Shown here in pieces: positions 1 through 6,953 of a stretch of DNA of 16,986 nucleotides. The notes under the pieces were generated by a model, which saw only the letters and a list, made by a program, of their open reading frames with translations, was not told where the DNA came from and made no database searches. The translations under genes and the position numbers were made by a program. The stretch's first letter is position 1, and every line of letters begins with the position of its first letter. The DNA comes from Candidatus Yonathbacteria bacterium. GTDB lineage: Bacteria > Patescibacteriota > Minisyncoccia > Phycocordibacterales > UBA1550. The stretch is from assembly GCA_016201355.1 (NCBI GenBank), contig JACQCY010000018.1, positions 1 to 16,986 of the forward strand, read 5' to 3'.

Positions 1-2
1 GT

Positions 3-167
3 ATCACCTATGGGGAAAATCTAAAAGAAGCAAGGAAATCCGCCATTGATGCAATCCGCGGATATATAGCGTCTGTTAAAAAACACCGAGGACAAGTCCT
101 TCACGACGCAGAAAGTTTCATAAGCTCTGTTCGGTTTTCCCCAACCGCAACAAGACAACATGCCTAA
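3..167 (+). CDS. hicB: HicB-like antitoxin, C-terminal part (5' end outside window)
   Basis: Frame 3 is open from the window edge to TAA at 165-167 and encodes about 54 residues. The visible part starts ITYGENLKEARKSAIDAIRG, which matches the small HicB/UPF0150 antitoxin fold: a 'GE(T/N)LEEA...A.EAI..Y' helix following the first beta strands. In this family the antitoxin binds and neutralises the HicA RNase and often represses its own operon. The stop overlaps the hicA start by 8 bases (ATG at 160), so the two are translationally coupled. Antitoxin-before-toxin is the reverse of the classical hicAB order but is a known arrangement. The start and any promoter lie upstream of the window. The family call rests on the short helix and, above all, on the overlapping hicA. 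Confidence 0.75.
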   Translation: MTYGENLKEARKSAIDAIRGYIASVKKHRGQVLHDAESFISSVRFSPTATRQHA

Positions 168-360
168 ACTTCCCGCACTTACCTCAAAAAAACTTTTAAA
201 AATGCTCGCCGTAGCAGGATTTGAAGTTGACCACATCACGGGCAGTCACTATATCTTGCATCGGATAAAGGACGATGCGCGCGTAACTGTTCCCTTTCAC
301 CGTAAAGATATTCCAAAAGGAACACTACATACGATAATGAAATCTGCGGGACTTCTTTAA
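160..360 (+). CDS. hicA: HicA-type toxin, mRNA interferase (YcfA family)
   Basis: This 66-residue protein has the normal HicA length and layout: an N-terminal helix with 'LTSKKLLKMLAVAGFEV', then the 'GSHYIL' strand carrying the family's catalytic histidine (His30), then a basic 'VPFHRKDIPKGTLHTIMKSAGL' tail. HicA proteins have a double-stranded-RNA-binding-like fold and cleave mRNA without the ribosome when their HicB partner is lost. The ATG lies inside the last codons of the hicB-like gene (8-base overlap), so both come from one transcript. No Shine-Dalgarno site precedes it, which fits coupling by termination-reinitiation. The gene looks intact, with the key histidine present. Confidence 0.9.
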   Translation: MPKLPALTSKKLLKMLAVAGFEVDHITGSHYILHRIKDDARVTVPFHRKDIPKGTLHTIMKSAGLL

Positions 361-382
361 TAATCCTTATCTGTGTATTCAA

Positions 383-388
383 TATCCT
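383..388 (+). promoter_or_regulatory. Candidate -10 box for a leaderless MFS transcript
   Basis: TATCCT ends exactly six bases before the ATG at 395. With normal -10 to +1 spacing, transcription would begin on the A of the start codon. No good -35 hexamer and no Shine-Dalgarno sequence are visible. The call gains weight from the same spacing at four other genes in the window. Confidence 0.4.
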
Positions 389-394
389 ACCAAT

Positions 395-1570
395 ATGCCT
401 CCTCGTAAACTCTCACAAAAAACGCTTCTCATCCTCGTCTATGTGGCGAGTTTCTTCTATTCGTTCCACTACGCGCTCCCCTTGTATATTGAATCGTCGT
501 TCATCTCCCAATTCCTTTCTGCTGAAAAGATGGTGGGTATTGTCTTTGCGGTCGCCGCGATATTTACCATCATTCTCACTTTTTTATTCCCAAGATTCCT
601 CAGACGATTCGGAAACTACAAAATAACCCTTGCAGTGATGGGGCTTGAATCCGTGACTCTTCTTTTCCTTGCAATAATGGGAAGTCCCTTCATCGTTATC
701 CCGCTCTTTATCCTCCACCAAATCCTTGTCAGTGTGATATTTTTGAGTCTCGACGGTTTTATTGAATCATTCTCAGAAAATAATAAGACGGGAGGGATTC
801 GCGGAATATTTATGACGGTCCTTAATATTGCAATCGCTTCCGCGCCTCTCGTTGCGGGGCTTATGCTTACCAATCACGATTTTTGGAAAGTGTATCTTGC
901 CGCCGCCGTCTTTATGCTCTTTGGAATTTTTGTCATCGCGCAAAATTTTAGAGACTATGCAGATCCGAAATATCTTGTGCCAAAATTCAAAGATACCATC
1001 GGTATTGTCACAAAAAGTCATAACCTCCACGCCATCATCATAACGCATTTCCTCCTTTCATTCTTTTTCACATGGATGGTCATCTACACTCCGCTCTATC
1101 TCAACAAACATATAGGGGTAGCGATGAATGATATTTTGGGAATCATTATCCCTGTGGCGCTCCTTCCTTTCATATTCTTTGAAGTCATCCTCGGGAAAAT
1201 AGCGGACGAAAAACTCGGAGAAAAAGAAATCTTAATTGCAGGGTTCATCCTTATGGCGCTTTCAACCGCAGCGCTTTCGTGGGTTACCACCTCGAGCATC
1301 ACTGTATGGGCAGGAATCCTCTTCCTTACGCGCACAGGAGCAAGCGCAGTAGAAGTCACCACTGAAAGTTATTTTTATAAACAAGTCACCCCGGGCGACA
1401 TACACCTCGTTACCTTTATGCGTATGGTGAGAGCAAGCGCCTATGTCGTCGGACCTTTTTTGGGGTCTCTCGTGCTCTCGTTCATAGACTATCGTTATCT
1501 ATTCCTCACCCTCGGCATCATTATGCTTATCGGCATACCGTACGGTCTTCATTTCAAAGACACTAAATAG
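395..1570 (+). CDS. Major facilitator superfamily transporter
   Basis: This 391-residue, highly hydrophobic protein has about 12 predicted membrane helices in two six-helix halves. A loop with 'FPRFLRRFGN' after helix 2 resembles the MFS motif A region, and 'GKIADEKLGEKEI' occupies the matching place in the second half. MFS proteins are secondary carriers driven by ion or substrate gradients across the cytoplasmic membrane. The substrate cannot be read from the sequence; length and helix count would suit a drug or small-metabolite exporter, but that is a guess. The ATG was chosen because it starts just before helix 1 and follows a well-placed -10 box. The gene follows hicA by 34 bases but probably has its own promoter. 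It ends at a strong bidirectional terminator. Confidence 0.88.
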   Translation: MPPRKLSQKTLLILVYVASFFYSFHYALPLYIESSFISQFLSAEKMVGIVFAVAAIFTIILTFLFPRFLRRFGNYKITLAVMGLESVTLLFLAIMGSPFIVIPLFILHQILVSVIFLSLDGFIESFSENNKTGGIRGIFMTVLNIAIASAPLVAGLMLTNHDFWKVYLAAAVFMLFGIFVIAQNFRDYADPKYLVPKFKDTIGIVTKSHNLHAIIITHFLLSFFFTWMVIYTPLYLNKHIGVAMNDILGIIIPVALLPFIFFEVILGKIADEKLGEKEILIAGFILMALSTAALSWVTTSSITVWAGILFLTRTGASAVEVTTESYFYKQVTPGDIHLVTFMRMVRASAYVVGPFLGSLVLSFIDYRYLFLTLGIIMLIGIPYGLHFKDTK

Positions 1571-1589
1571 CTTGCATTGCAATAAAAAA

Positions 1590-1630
1590 GTCGGGCCTTA
1601 GGAATTCAAAAAGGTCCGACCTTTTTATTT
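1590..1630. terminator. Bidirectional intrinsic terminator
   Basis: A 10-bp stem (1590-1599 with 1611-1620, one G-T pair) has an 11-base loop. It is followed by CTTTTTATTTTT on the plus strand and preceded by AATAAAAAA, giving a T-run on the minus strand as well. It lies between the converging MFS and DUF378 genes and can end transcription from both sides. Confidence 0.85.
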
Positions 1631-1642
1631 TTACTTACTGAT

Positions 1643-1858
1643 TTACTGCCCCACAGAAACTTCACAAGTCTTGCAGTCACCCTTGTGAGATATAGCCAAA
1701 TAGATTGCCGAGAGCGCAACGAGAACATAGACTGCTCGTGTTGCCGTACTCGAAATACCAAGGATCATCTCTACCACATTATAATTGAATGCGGTAAGCC
1801 CCCAGTTTAAACCGCCAATAACAAGGAGAATAAGAGCGATAATATGTAATATCTTCAT
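1643..1858 (-). CDS. DUF378 family small membrane protein
   Basis: This 71-residue protein has two hydrophobic helices (about 3-24 and 39-57). The motif 'IGGLNWGL' (residues 14-21) is the hallmark of the DUF378 family, found widely in bacteria with unknown function. The tail after helix 2 has a CxxC pair (Cys62, Cys65), which could form a disulfide or bind metal if exposed; this tail is not a constant part of the family. The gene stands alone between a terminator and a long intergenic stretch. A TATAAT box 45 bases upstream of the ATG would give a leader of roughly 38 nt. No Shine-Dalgarno site is obvious. Confidence 0.85.
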   Translation of the reverse strand: MKILHIIALILLVIGGLNWGLTAFNYNVVEMILGISSTATRAVYVLVALSAIYLAISHKGDCKTCEVSVGQ

Positions 1859-1902
1859 TGTGTTTTAGAACTTATTACTATTTCAATCGACCTTTACCAT
1901 AT

Positions 1903-1908
1903 ATTATA
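1903..1908 (-). promoter_or_regulatory. Candidate -10 box for the DUF378 gene
   Basis: A perfect TATAAT on the minus strand (ATTATA on plus) lies upstream of the DUF378 ATG at 1858. No convincing -35 is seen. Just upstream, GAGATG and CATCTC (plus strand, roughly 1937-1963) form a six-base inverted repeat that could be an operator. Confidence 0.45.
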
Positions 1909-1991
1909 CCTCGCAGAAATCCATTCTGGAATATGAGATGTGTATAAATAGAACCCATCTCAGATTAAACCGTTTAAAATAGGGGGTTATG

Positions 1992-2034
1992 CGAATAGGG
2001 TTTTTGAAAACCTTGTTTTTAAAAACCCTATTCG
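1992..2034 (-). terminator. 20-bp hairpin downstream of the anti-sigma gene
   Basis: Arms 1992-2011 and 2015-2034 pair over 20 bp with one G-T wobble and a three-base loop. It lies 24 bases past the stop of the anti-sigma gene on the minus strand, so a role in transcript ending or 3'-end protection is likely. There is no T-tract after it; the A/T runs are inside the stem. Confidence 0.55.
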
Positions 2035-2058
2035 ACCGTATTTAATTTGAAATAAGTT

Positions 2059-3141
2059 CTAATTATGCTCTTTTTCTTTCGCTTCAAGAGGATGGTCTCG
2101 TCCTTTTTTAAAAGAATCAGTATCGCTCTCAATATTGCGAGGTGCGGTATCTATGGTCGTAGGAGCAAAACTATTGTCTGAATTGGTATTCATAACAGGA
2201 ATTGCCGAGGAAGAGGAGGTTTCTTTCTTCCCGTCACTATCTCCGCTTCTTTCTCTCTTTAAAGATTCTGTCTTTTTATTTTTCTCCCCTTGCGTATCGC
2301 TGAAATCAAGGTTGGTCATCTGTTTCTCCTCTCTCTTTGATGATCGCTTGTGATCAATTTCTTTATTCTTTTTCTCAGAATACTCGCGAACTTCGTGCAA
2401 AGTCTTGAGGACCTCTTTGAGGGAAGAAAAATCTTCTTTGTTTATTGTCCCCTCCGTAGAAGTGGCATCTACCACCCCGATCGTAGTTGTCGCAAAGGGA
2501 GCATTTTGAAGCGCCCCACCACGAGCAACTGAATCTGCATCAATGGTAGCGAGGATTGCCTCATGGGCGCGGAGAATTTTCGTGAGCTTATCGGTGGTGA
2601 GGAGAGCATCTTCATCGTCATCTTCATTCTCAAAATTTGAGATTCGTTCTTTTACGCGCGCAGTGTATTTCTCTAAGTTGCTCTGCGCAATATATTTTGC
2701 ATCGGACGATGCCGTTCCCCGCGTGGCGAGTTTTTCTATTTCATCAAGGCGACGCTCCACAAGGTGGAGTTCCCACTCTGCTTTTGCTTGAGGCGTTACC
2801 GCAACAACTCCGCGCACTTTTTCATTTATGTGAACCTTTACGGGGAAAAGAATATCACCCGGTATTGTGCTTTCTGCGGCAAACGACGCAGAGCCTCCCA
2901 TTAAAAGCCCTAATATTATTAATAATGGCATAATTGACTTATTTCTGAATTTACTGATAAGAGAAAATGGTGATGGAATACGGTCGTACCTTTTCATCAA
3001 AGGGTGACGCGGGTGGATAGGATTTCTTACAGGGTTTGCTTTCATATACTGAAAAAGCTCCTCACGCATTCCAGATTTCTCTTCTGCGGAGAGGCGTACT
3101 CCTCGCGCAATCTTTTTGATTTGTTTAAGTGTTATGTTCAT
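2059..3141 (-). CDS. Membrane-anchored DUF5667-type protein, likely anti-sigma factor
   Basis: This 360-residue protein starts with a basic cytoplasmic part (1-68) and has one membrane helix (about 69-89, 'IMPLLIILGLLMGGSASFAA'). It then has 'STIPGDILFPVKVHINEKVR' (91-110), the signature of DUF5667 domains, followed by long charged helices (115-205, 235-275) likely to form a coiled coil. The C-terminal 80 residues are low-complexity (Lys, Glu, Ser). The start overlaps the ECF sigma gene by 17 bases, the classic layout of a sigma/anti-sigma pair. Inference: residues 1-68 bind and hold the sigma factor at the membrane while the outer helices sense the envelope. No zinc-binding HxxxCxxC anti-sigma motif is present, so binding would be of another type. 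Confidence 0.75.
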   Translation of the reverse strand: MNITLKQIKKIARGVRLSAEEKSGMREELFQYMKANPVRNPIHPRHPLMKRYDRIPSPFSLISKFRNKSIMPLLIILGLLMGGSASFAAESTIPGDILFPVKVHINEKVRGVVAVTPQAKAEWELHLVERRLDEIEKLATRGTASSDAKYIAQSNLEKYTARVKERISNFENEDDDEDALLTTDKLTKILRAHEAILATIDADSVARGGALQNAPFATTTIGVVDATSTEGTINKEDFSSLKEVLKTLHEVREYSEKKNKEIDHKRSSKREEKQMTNLDFSDTQGEKNKKTESLKRERSGDSDGKKETSSSSAIPVMNTNSDNSFAPTTIDTAPRNIESDTDSFKKGRDHPLEAKEKEHN

Positions 3142-3646
3142 ATGGTGCTCTCGTAAGCGTTTTTAATTTCTCAATTGCCCGATGAATCCTCACCGATACA
3201 AGGTTTTCACTTTCTCCCACAATATCTGCTATCTCTTTAACGGAAAGCCCGTCAATGTGTCTCCAGACAAGCACTTCGCGATACGGCGCAGGGAGAGTCT
3301 CTACCATCTCAAGCGCGCGCGCATAATCATCTTTATTTTCAATATCTTCTTTTGTAGAATATCCTCTATCAAAATCTGTTTCTTCTTGCATTTGATCAAG
3401 AGAAACCGTATCTTTTTTCCGATATTCATCAATAATCAAATTATTGACTATTCTATAAATCAATGCACGCGCATTTTCAATTTCCTTCCCCGAAGAAATA
3501 TATTCCCAGAGACGGACAAAGGTTTCTTGTGTCACATCTTTTGCTTTCTCTCTATCAGACAAGCGAAAAAAACAATGACGAAAGACCGCATCCGCGAATT
3601 GGTTATGCCATCCCAGAAATTGATCTTCCACCCCCTGATTTTTCAT
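3125..3646 (-). CDS. ECF-type RNA polymerase sigma factor
   Basis: This 173-residue protein has the two-domain ECF plan. Region 2 (about 13-80) contains 'DREKAKDVTQETFVRLWEYI', matching the 'A.D..Q.tF..lw' helix that contacts core polymerase and the -10 element. Region 4 (about 112-165) contains 'LPAPYREVLVWRHIDGLSVK', 'EIADIVGESENLVSVRIHRA' and 'IEKLK', the -35-binding helix-turn-helix. Regions 1 and 3 are absent, as expected for ECF factors. It overlaps the downstream anti-sigma gene by 17 bases, which implies coupled translation. It redirects polymerase to a stress regulon that cannot be named from here. A TATACT box lies 46 bases before the ATG. Confidence 0.92.
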   Translation of the reverse strand: MKNQGVEDQFLGWHNQFADAVFRHCFFRLSDREKAKDVTQETFVRLWEYISSGKEIENARALIYRIVNNLIIDEYRKKDTVSLDQMQEETDFDRGYSTKEDIENKDDYARALEMVETLPAPYREVLVWRHIDGLSVKEIADIVGESENLVSVRIHRAIEKLKTLTRAPYEHNT

Positions 3647-3690
3647 ACTTACTTTATTGAAGACGCTCGAAAGAGACCTTTCTTACTATG

Positions 3691-3696
3691 AGTATA
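3691..3696 (-). promoter_or_regulatory. Candidate -10 box for the sigma/anti-sigma operon
   Basis: TATACT on the minus strand lies 46 bases before the sigma ATG and would give a leader of about 40 nt. No clear -35. Whether the operon is autoregulated cannot be told from this site. Confidence 0.35.
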
Positions 3697-3734
3697 TCAT
3701 TTTTTAAAAGAGAAAGTATCACTTGAAAATACCA

Positions 3735-3765
3735 CTTGGTGTACTTTGGTACTCCGACCACCAAG
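3735..3765. promoter_or_regulatory. Inverted repeat upstream of the sigma gene, possible operator
   Basis: CTTGGTG (3735-3741) and CACCAAG (3759-3765) are perfect inverse copies 17 bases apart. A smaller GTAC-TTTG-GTAC hairpin lies between them. The repeat sits just upstream of the proposed sigma promoter, so a protein-binding site is possible; it may equally be part of the 3' end of the preceding gene. Confidence 0.3.
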
Positions 3766-3767
3766 CA

Positions 3768-3800
3768 GGATATTTCGGACATACGATGTCCGAAATATCC
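3768..3800 (-). terminator. Perfect 15-bp hairpin starting right after a stop codon
   Basis: Arms 3768-3782 and 3786-3800 pair perfectly with a three-base loop (ACG). On the minus strand the stem begins on the base after the TAA of the 318-residue gene. No T-tract follows, so it is an atypical terminator or an RNA-end protector. Confidence 0.6.
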
Positions 3801-4757
3801 TTATCTCACCCCACAACTCCCTCCTCCTCCTTTTACAGAGGTGACCTGTGAAGCGATGGCGTGGTAGCCGGAACCGCTTGAATACTCTGCGTTTAAAAGT
3901 TCTTTTGGGTCGAAAGTACTGTATGATAATCCTTTTGATTCGAGAAATTTCGCAATCGTAATATAAGTATCAGGAAACCAGTATGCATTTACCGCGAGCG
4001 CAGAGCGGTACATCTCTCCTTCTGAAACACCTTGACTAGCCATTATTTCGAGGAGCCCAAGCATTGCCATACCGTGATTGCAATCAGGGAAATATGTCGA
4101 ATTCCCACAGCAAGGACGAAAAATATTCTTGCTTACCCGCTCAACAAGGGATTGTTGTTCAGCAGTCAAAGTAACAAATTCATATTTACTATAATGTTCC
4201 ATTGCATTCCCTCGCGCGAGCGTCCATCCTCCCGTTGAAGCAAAGTTCCCCGCACCATTGTATTTTGGATCTACCATCGGACCCTCCTCTAAAATTTTAT
4301 TCTTATTCCCCAACCCAAACGCCCATAAAAAATTGAGGATGACGGGAGCATTTGTCCTCGTGATAATAATGCGTCCTCTGCGCGCGCCCCCCAAAAGATC
4401 CTCAGCGATATTTTTGAGTCCTGCATCATTAGCGTAAATATCTAAAAATTTCTCCTTATCAATAACCCCGGCAGAAATAAGTTTTGGACCAAGATCGTGA
4501 ATTTCCACAGGAAGCTCTACTCCTCGTGAGGGAATAACTTCATTAGATAGAGCCTGCAATCTCCCCTCATCGTCGAGAGGGGTCTCCTTTTCTTTATTTA
4601 TTGTTCCTTGTATCAATGAAATTGCAGGATTCTCAAAATGAGACGCATTCTTTACTGACGAGCTGGTGACATTTCGCGCATACAACCACACGCCACCAAC
4701 AACAAGAATAGCGAAGATAGTATAGGCTCGAGAAGGAAGTTTTTGTTTATTATTCAT
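3801..4757 (-). CDS. Uncharacterised membrane-anchored protein with a CCGN...DCNHG motif
   Basis: I do not assign a known function to this 318-residue protein. A single N-terminal helix (about 11-28) anchors it, and the rest should face outside. The most striking part is residues 214-230: 'RPCCGNSTYFPDCNHGM', with Cys216, Cys217, Cys226 and His228, followed by the helix 'AMLGLLEIMASQG'. A further cysteine (Cys315) sits in a glycine-rich tail 'KGGGGSCGVR'. Such a cluster suggests metal or cofactor binding, or disulfides, but this is inference. It lies 57 bases downstream of the copper-type ATPase remnant on the same strand, so a link to metal handling is plausible. I have an impression of similar proteins in other CPR genomes but cannot verify it here. 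The ATG is the only good start before the membrane helix. Confidence 0.75.
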   Translation of the reverse strand: MNNKQKLPSRAYTIFAILVVGGVWLYARNVTSSSVKNASHFENPAISLIQGTINKEKETPLDDEGRLQALSNEVIPSRGVELPVEIHDLGPKLISAGVIDKEKFLDIYANDAGLKNIAEDLLGGARRGRIIITRTNAPVILNFLWAFGLGNKNKILEEGPMVDPKYNGAGNFASTGGWTLARGNAMEHYSKYEFVTLTAEQQSLVERVSKNIFRPCCGNSTYFPDCNHGMAMLGLLEIMASQGVSEGEMYRSALAVNAYWFPDTYITIAKFLESKGLSYSTFDPKELLNAEYSSGSGYHAIASQVTSVKGGGGSCGVR

Positions 4758-4814
4758 AATATTTACATAATCTTTAATTTCATTTTTTAGCTTTTCGTTT
4801 TCAGTTTTCAGTTT

Positions 4815-4862
4815 TTATAATTTCTGCCTCTTCAACATTACTGCGTTAAAGGCCACAATCAT
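4815..4862 (-). pseudogene. Orphaned C-terminal codons of the CopB-type ATPase
   Basis: Directly overlapping the premature TGA of the ATPase, a different frame reads MIVAFNAVMLKRQKL then TAA at 4815. This matches the end of the last membrane helix and the basic tail usual at the C-terminus of P1B ATPases ('...LS T.IVA.NA..LkR..L'). It is therefore the true 3' end of the gene, separated from the main part by an internal deletion and a frame change. It is not a separate gene. Confidence 0.75.
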
Positions 4863-6814
4863 TTCGAAAGCTTGATAATCCTTGAAATTTCTCGAGGGTC
4901 GTTTCTCACCAAGATAATACCTGCGGATTCGATGGCAACATTGGTTCCTGCCCCAATAGCGATACCGAGGTCAGCTTGAGTAAGCGCCGGCGCATCATTC
5001 ACCCCATCCCCCACCATGGCGACTTTGTACCCTTCCGATTGCAACAACTTTACTTTTTCTGATTTTTCCTGAGGTAACACTTTTGCAAAATATTCATCGA
5101 GACCGAGTTCACCCGCAACCCATTTTGCAACATCTCCAGAGTCGCCGGTTACCATCGCCACCTTTACCCCCAAATCTTTAAGAGATTTTATCGCCTCGCG
5201 CGACTCTTCACGGATAACATCAACCAAAGCAATACTTCCGAGAAGTTTCCCGTCCCGAATAAGATGAACAATGGTCTTCCCTTGTTGAGAGAGTTTATTA
5301 ATGCGAGCTTTATATTCATCACTCAGCTCAATATTTTTCTGCGCAAGCAATATTTCATTCCCAATGAGAACCTCCTTCCCCTCAATGACTCCTTCCGCGC
5401 CCACACCAGCCAATCTAGTGAAATTATTTACCTCCTTTAGTTCTAAATTCTTTTTCTGTGCTTCTCTTACAATAGCTTTTGCAAGAGAATGTTCCGAGTG
5501 AGCGTCAAGAGACGCCGCAATTTGCAAGACATCAGAGTTTACATCTCCATTCTTTATGATTTCGTCAATTCCAAATTTACCCTCCGTAAGCGTTCCTGTT
5601 TTGTCGAAAAGAACCACATTGATTTTTCGCGCCATTTCTAAAGCAATCCTCTTGCGGATGAGAAATCCATTTTTAGCAGCCATCGTCGTTGAAATGGAAG
5701 AAACAAGCGGTATGGCGAGCCCTAGGGCGTGTGGGCAAGTGATGACGAGTACCGCGACCAAGCGCGATACAGCGAAGACAATGCCTTCGTCTGCAAAAAA
5801 CCAAAAAGAAAATGTCGCTCCCCCTACAACAACCGCAAGTATGGTGAGGTAAAAAGCTGCTCGATCTGAGAGCAATTGAAGTCGCGATTTACTCGCCTCC
5901 GCATCTGCAACCAAACGCATTACCCCTGCCAAAAAAGTCTTATCCCCTATCTTCGTGACCACCACCTTAAGCGCGCCGTCGCCATTAAGAGAGCCAGCAA
6001 TCACTTCGCTTCCTATTTTTTTATGTATGAGTTTTGATTCACCAGTAATGATAGCTTCGTTGATTTCTGAACGCCCCTCAATGATTTTCCCATCAGCGGG
6101 AATCTTGCTTCCCGGCCTTACGAGCACAATGTCTCCCTCTCTCATATCACCGAGAGAAACAATCTGTGTTGTCTCGCCTCTCACTACTTCAGCGGTGTCA
6201 GGGAGAAGTTTTGCAAGCTCTTTAAGCGCTCCTTGCGCGTTTTTTACCGCGCGCATTTCTATCCAGTGACCCAAAAGCATCACAGCAATAAGGGTGGAGA
6301 GCTCCCATAATAGATTATGGGGCGCGCCTCGTACGATTTCAAAAACACTAAAAGAATATGCAGAAATAATCGCAAGCGCGATAAGAATCATCATCCCGGG
6401 AAGACGAGCGCGGAGTTCTCGATACGCGCCCTCAAGAAATACCCATCCGCCATAAAAGAAGACGAGGGATCCAAATGCAAGAATAACAAAGGGGCGACCA
6501 AAAAAATCAGGTGCCAGAAATCCAAACACTTTCTCAACGATCTCAGAGTACAAGAGAATGGGTATCGTCAACACAAGCACGACCCAAAACTTTTTCAAAA
6601 AGTTTTGAGTCGTGTGTCTTGCATGTTTATCAATACTACTTGTGTTGTGTTCCATCGTTCCCTCTGTCCCCTGTGTCTCATTTGTTCTTTTTGGTACCAA
6701 ATTCATCCCACATTCGGAGCATATTCCTGGTCTGTCCCGCACAATACTTGAGTGCATTGGACAAGTATATTGAATTTTTCCTTCCGGACTCGATTCTCCT
6801 TGGTGATTATGCAT
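4859..6814 (-). CDS. copB: CopB-type (P1B) copper/silver-exporting ATPase, truncated at the C-terminus
   Basis: From ATG 6814 this reads 651 residues. The N-terminus holds a heavy-metal-binding domain with Cys18, Met20, His21, Cys32, Cys35 and Met37. Six membrane helices follow. The ion-path motif is CPH (360-362), the mark of the CopB (P1B-3) group. The catalytic set is complete: TGES (257-260), DKTGT (Asp404 is phosphorylated), SEHS (440-443; the usual HP is HS here), TGDS (556-559) and GDGVND (602-607). The family pumps Cu or Ag out of the cytoplasm. The frame stops at TGA right after 'IIKLSK', where two further helices should follow; the remains of the second lie at 4815-4862. The product would lack helices 7-8, so it is probably inactive unless this is an assembly or sequencing error. 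The ATG at 6814 was chosen over 6889 because the upstream extension overlaps a terminator stem and a TATAAT box. Confidence 0.88.
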   Translation of the reverse strand: MHNHQGESSPEGKIQYTCPMHSSIVRDRPGICSECGMNLVPKRTNETQGTEGTMEHNTSSIDKHARHTTQNFLKKFWVVLVLTIPILLYSEIVEKVFGFLAPDFFGRPFVILAFGSLVFFYGGWVFLEGAYRELRARLPGMMILIALAIISAYSFSVFEIVRGAPHNLLWELSTLIAVMLLGHWIEMRAVKNAQGALKELAKLLPDTAEVVRGETTQIVSLGDMREGDIVLVRPGSKIPADGKIIEGRSEINEAIITGESKLIHKKIGSEVIAGSLNGDGALKVVVTKIGDKTFLAGVMRLVADAEASKSRLQLLSDRAAFYLTILAVVVGGATFSFWFFADEGIVFAVSRLVAVLVITCPHALGLAIPLVSSISTTMAAKNGFLIRKRIALEMARKINVVLFDKTGTLTEGKFGIDEIIKNGDVNSDVLQIAASLDAHSEHSLAKAIVREAQKKNLELKEVNNFTRLAGVGAEGVIEGKEVLIGNEILLAQKNIELSDEYKARINKLSQQGKTIVHLIRDGKLLGSIALVDVIREESREAIKSLKDLGVKVAMVTGDSGDVAKWVAGELGLDEYFAKVLPQEKSEKVKLLQSEGYKVAMVGDGVNDAPALTQADLGIAIGAGTNVAIESAGIILVRNDPREISRIIKLSK

Positions 6815-6821
6815 ATTTACA

Positions 6822-6827
6822 ATTATA
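6822..6827 (-). promoter_or_regulatory. -10 box placing copB transcription start at its ATG
   Basis: A perfect TATAAT on the minus strand ends seven bases before the ATG at 6814, so the transcript would start at or within a base of the start codon. No Shine-Dalgarno site exists. No good -35 is visible. Confidence 0.5.
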
Positions 6828-6865
6828 CTTGATTTATAGAGATTTAGCATTTTGTATAAAAAAAC

Positions 6866-6952
6866 AAAACAAAAAAAGAAAATACACAAAGGTCTTGCCT
6901 TAATGCGCCACTCTCCAAGGCAAGACCTTTGTGTATTTTCTTTTTTTGTTTT
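6866..6952. terminator. 36-bp perfect inverted repeat, bidirectional terminator
   Basis: Arms 6866-6901 and 6917-6952 are exact inverse complements over 36 bp, with a 15-base loop. The inner 12 bp is a GC-containing stem (AAGGCAAGACCT on the plus strand) and the outer part carries TTTTCTTTTTTTG on both strands, so an intrinsic terminator works in both directions. It lies downstream of the DEAD-box gene (minus strand) and just upstream of the copB promoter, insulating one from the other. Confidence 0.85.
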
Positions 6953-6953
6953 T

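Larger units (their letters stand above)
1865..2062. repeat. 198-bp interval with terminal inverted repeats (MITE-like)
   Basis: The left end (TTAGAACTTATT, ACTA, TTTCAA; 1865-1886) is the inverse of the right end (TTGAAATAAGTTCTAA; 2047-2062) except for a four-base insertion. The interval holds the DUF378 promoter and a central 43-base palindrome (1992-2034). The right end overlaps the stop codon of the anti-sigma gene. Terminal inverted repeats around an internal palindrome resemble a miniature inverted-repeat element, but no target-site duplication is clear and no second copy is in this window. Confidence 0.35.

Noticed and set aside
6815..6889. Upstream extension of the CopB-type ATPase from ATG 6889
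   Set aside because: The extra 25 codons run through the terminator arm and the TATAAT box and do not resemble the family; ATG 6814 is directly followed by the metal-binding domain.
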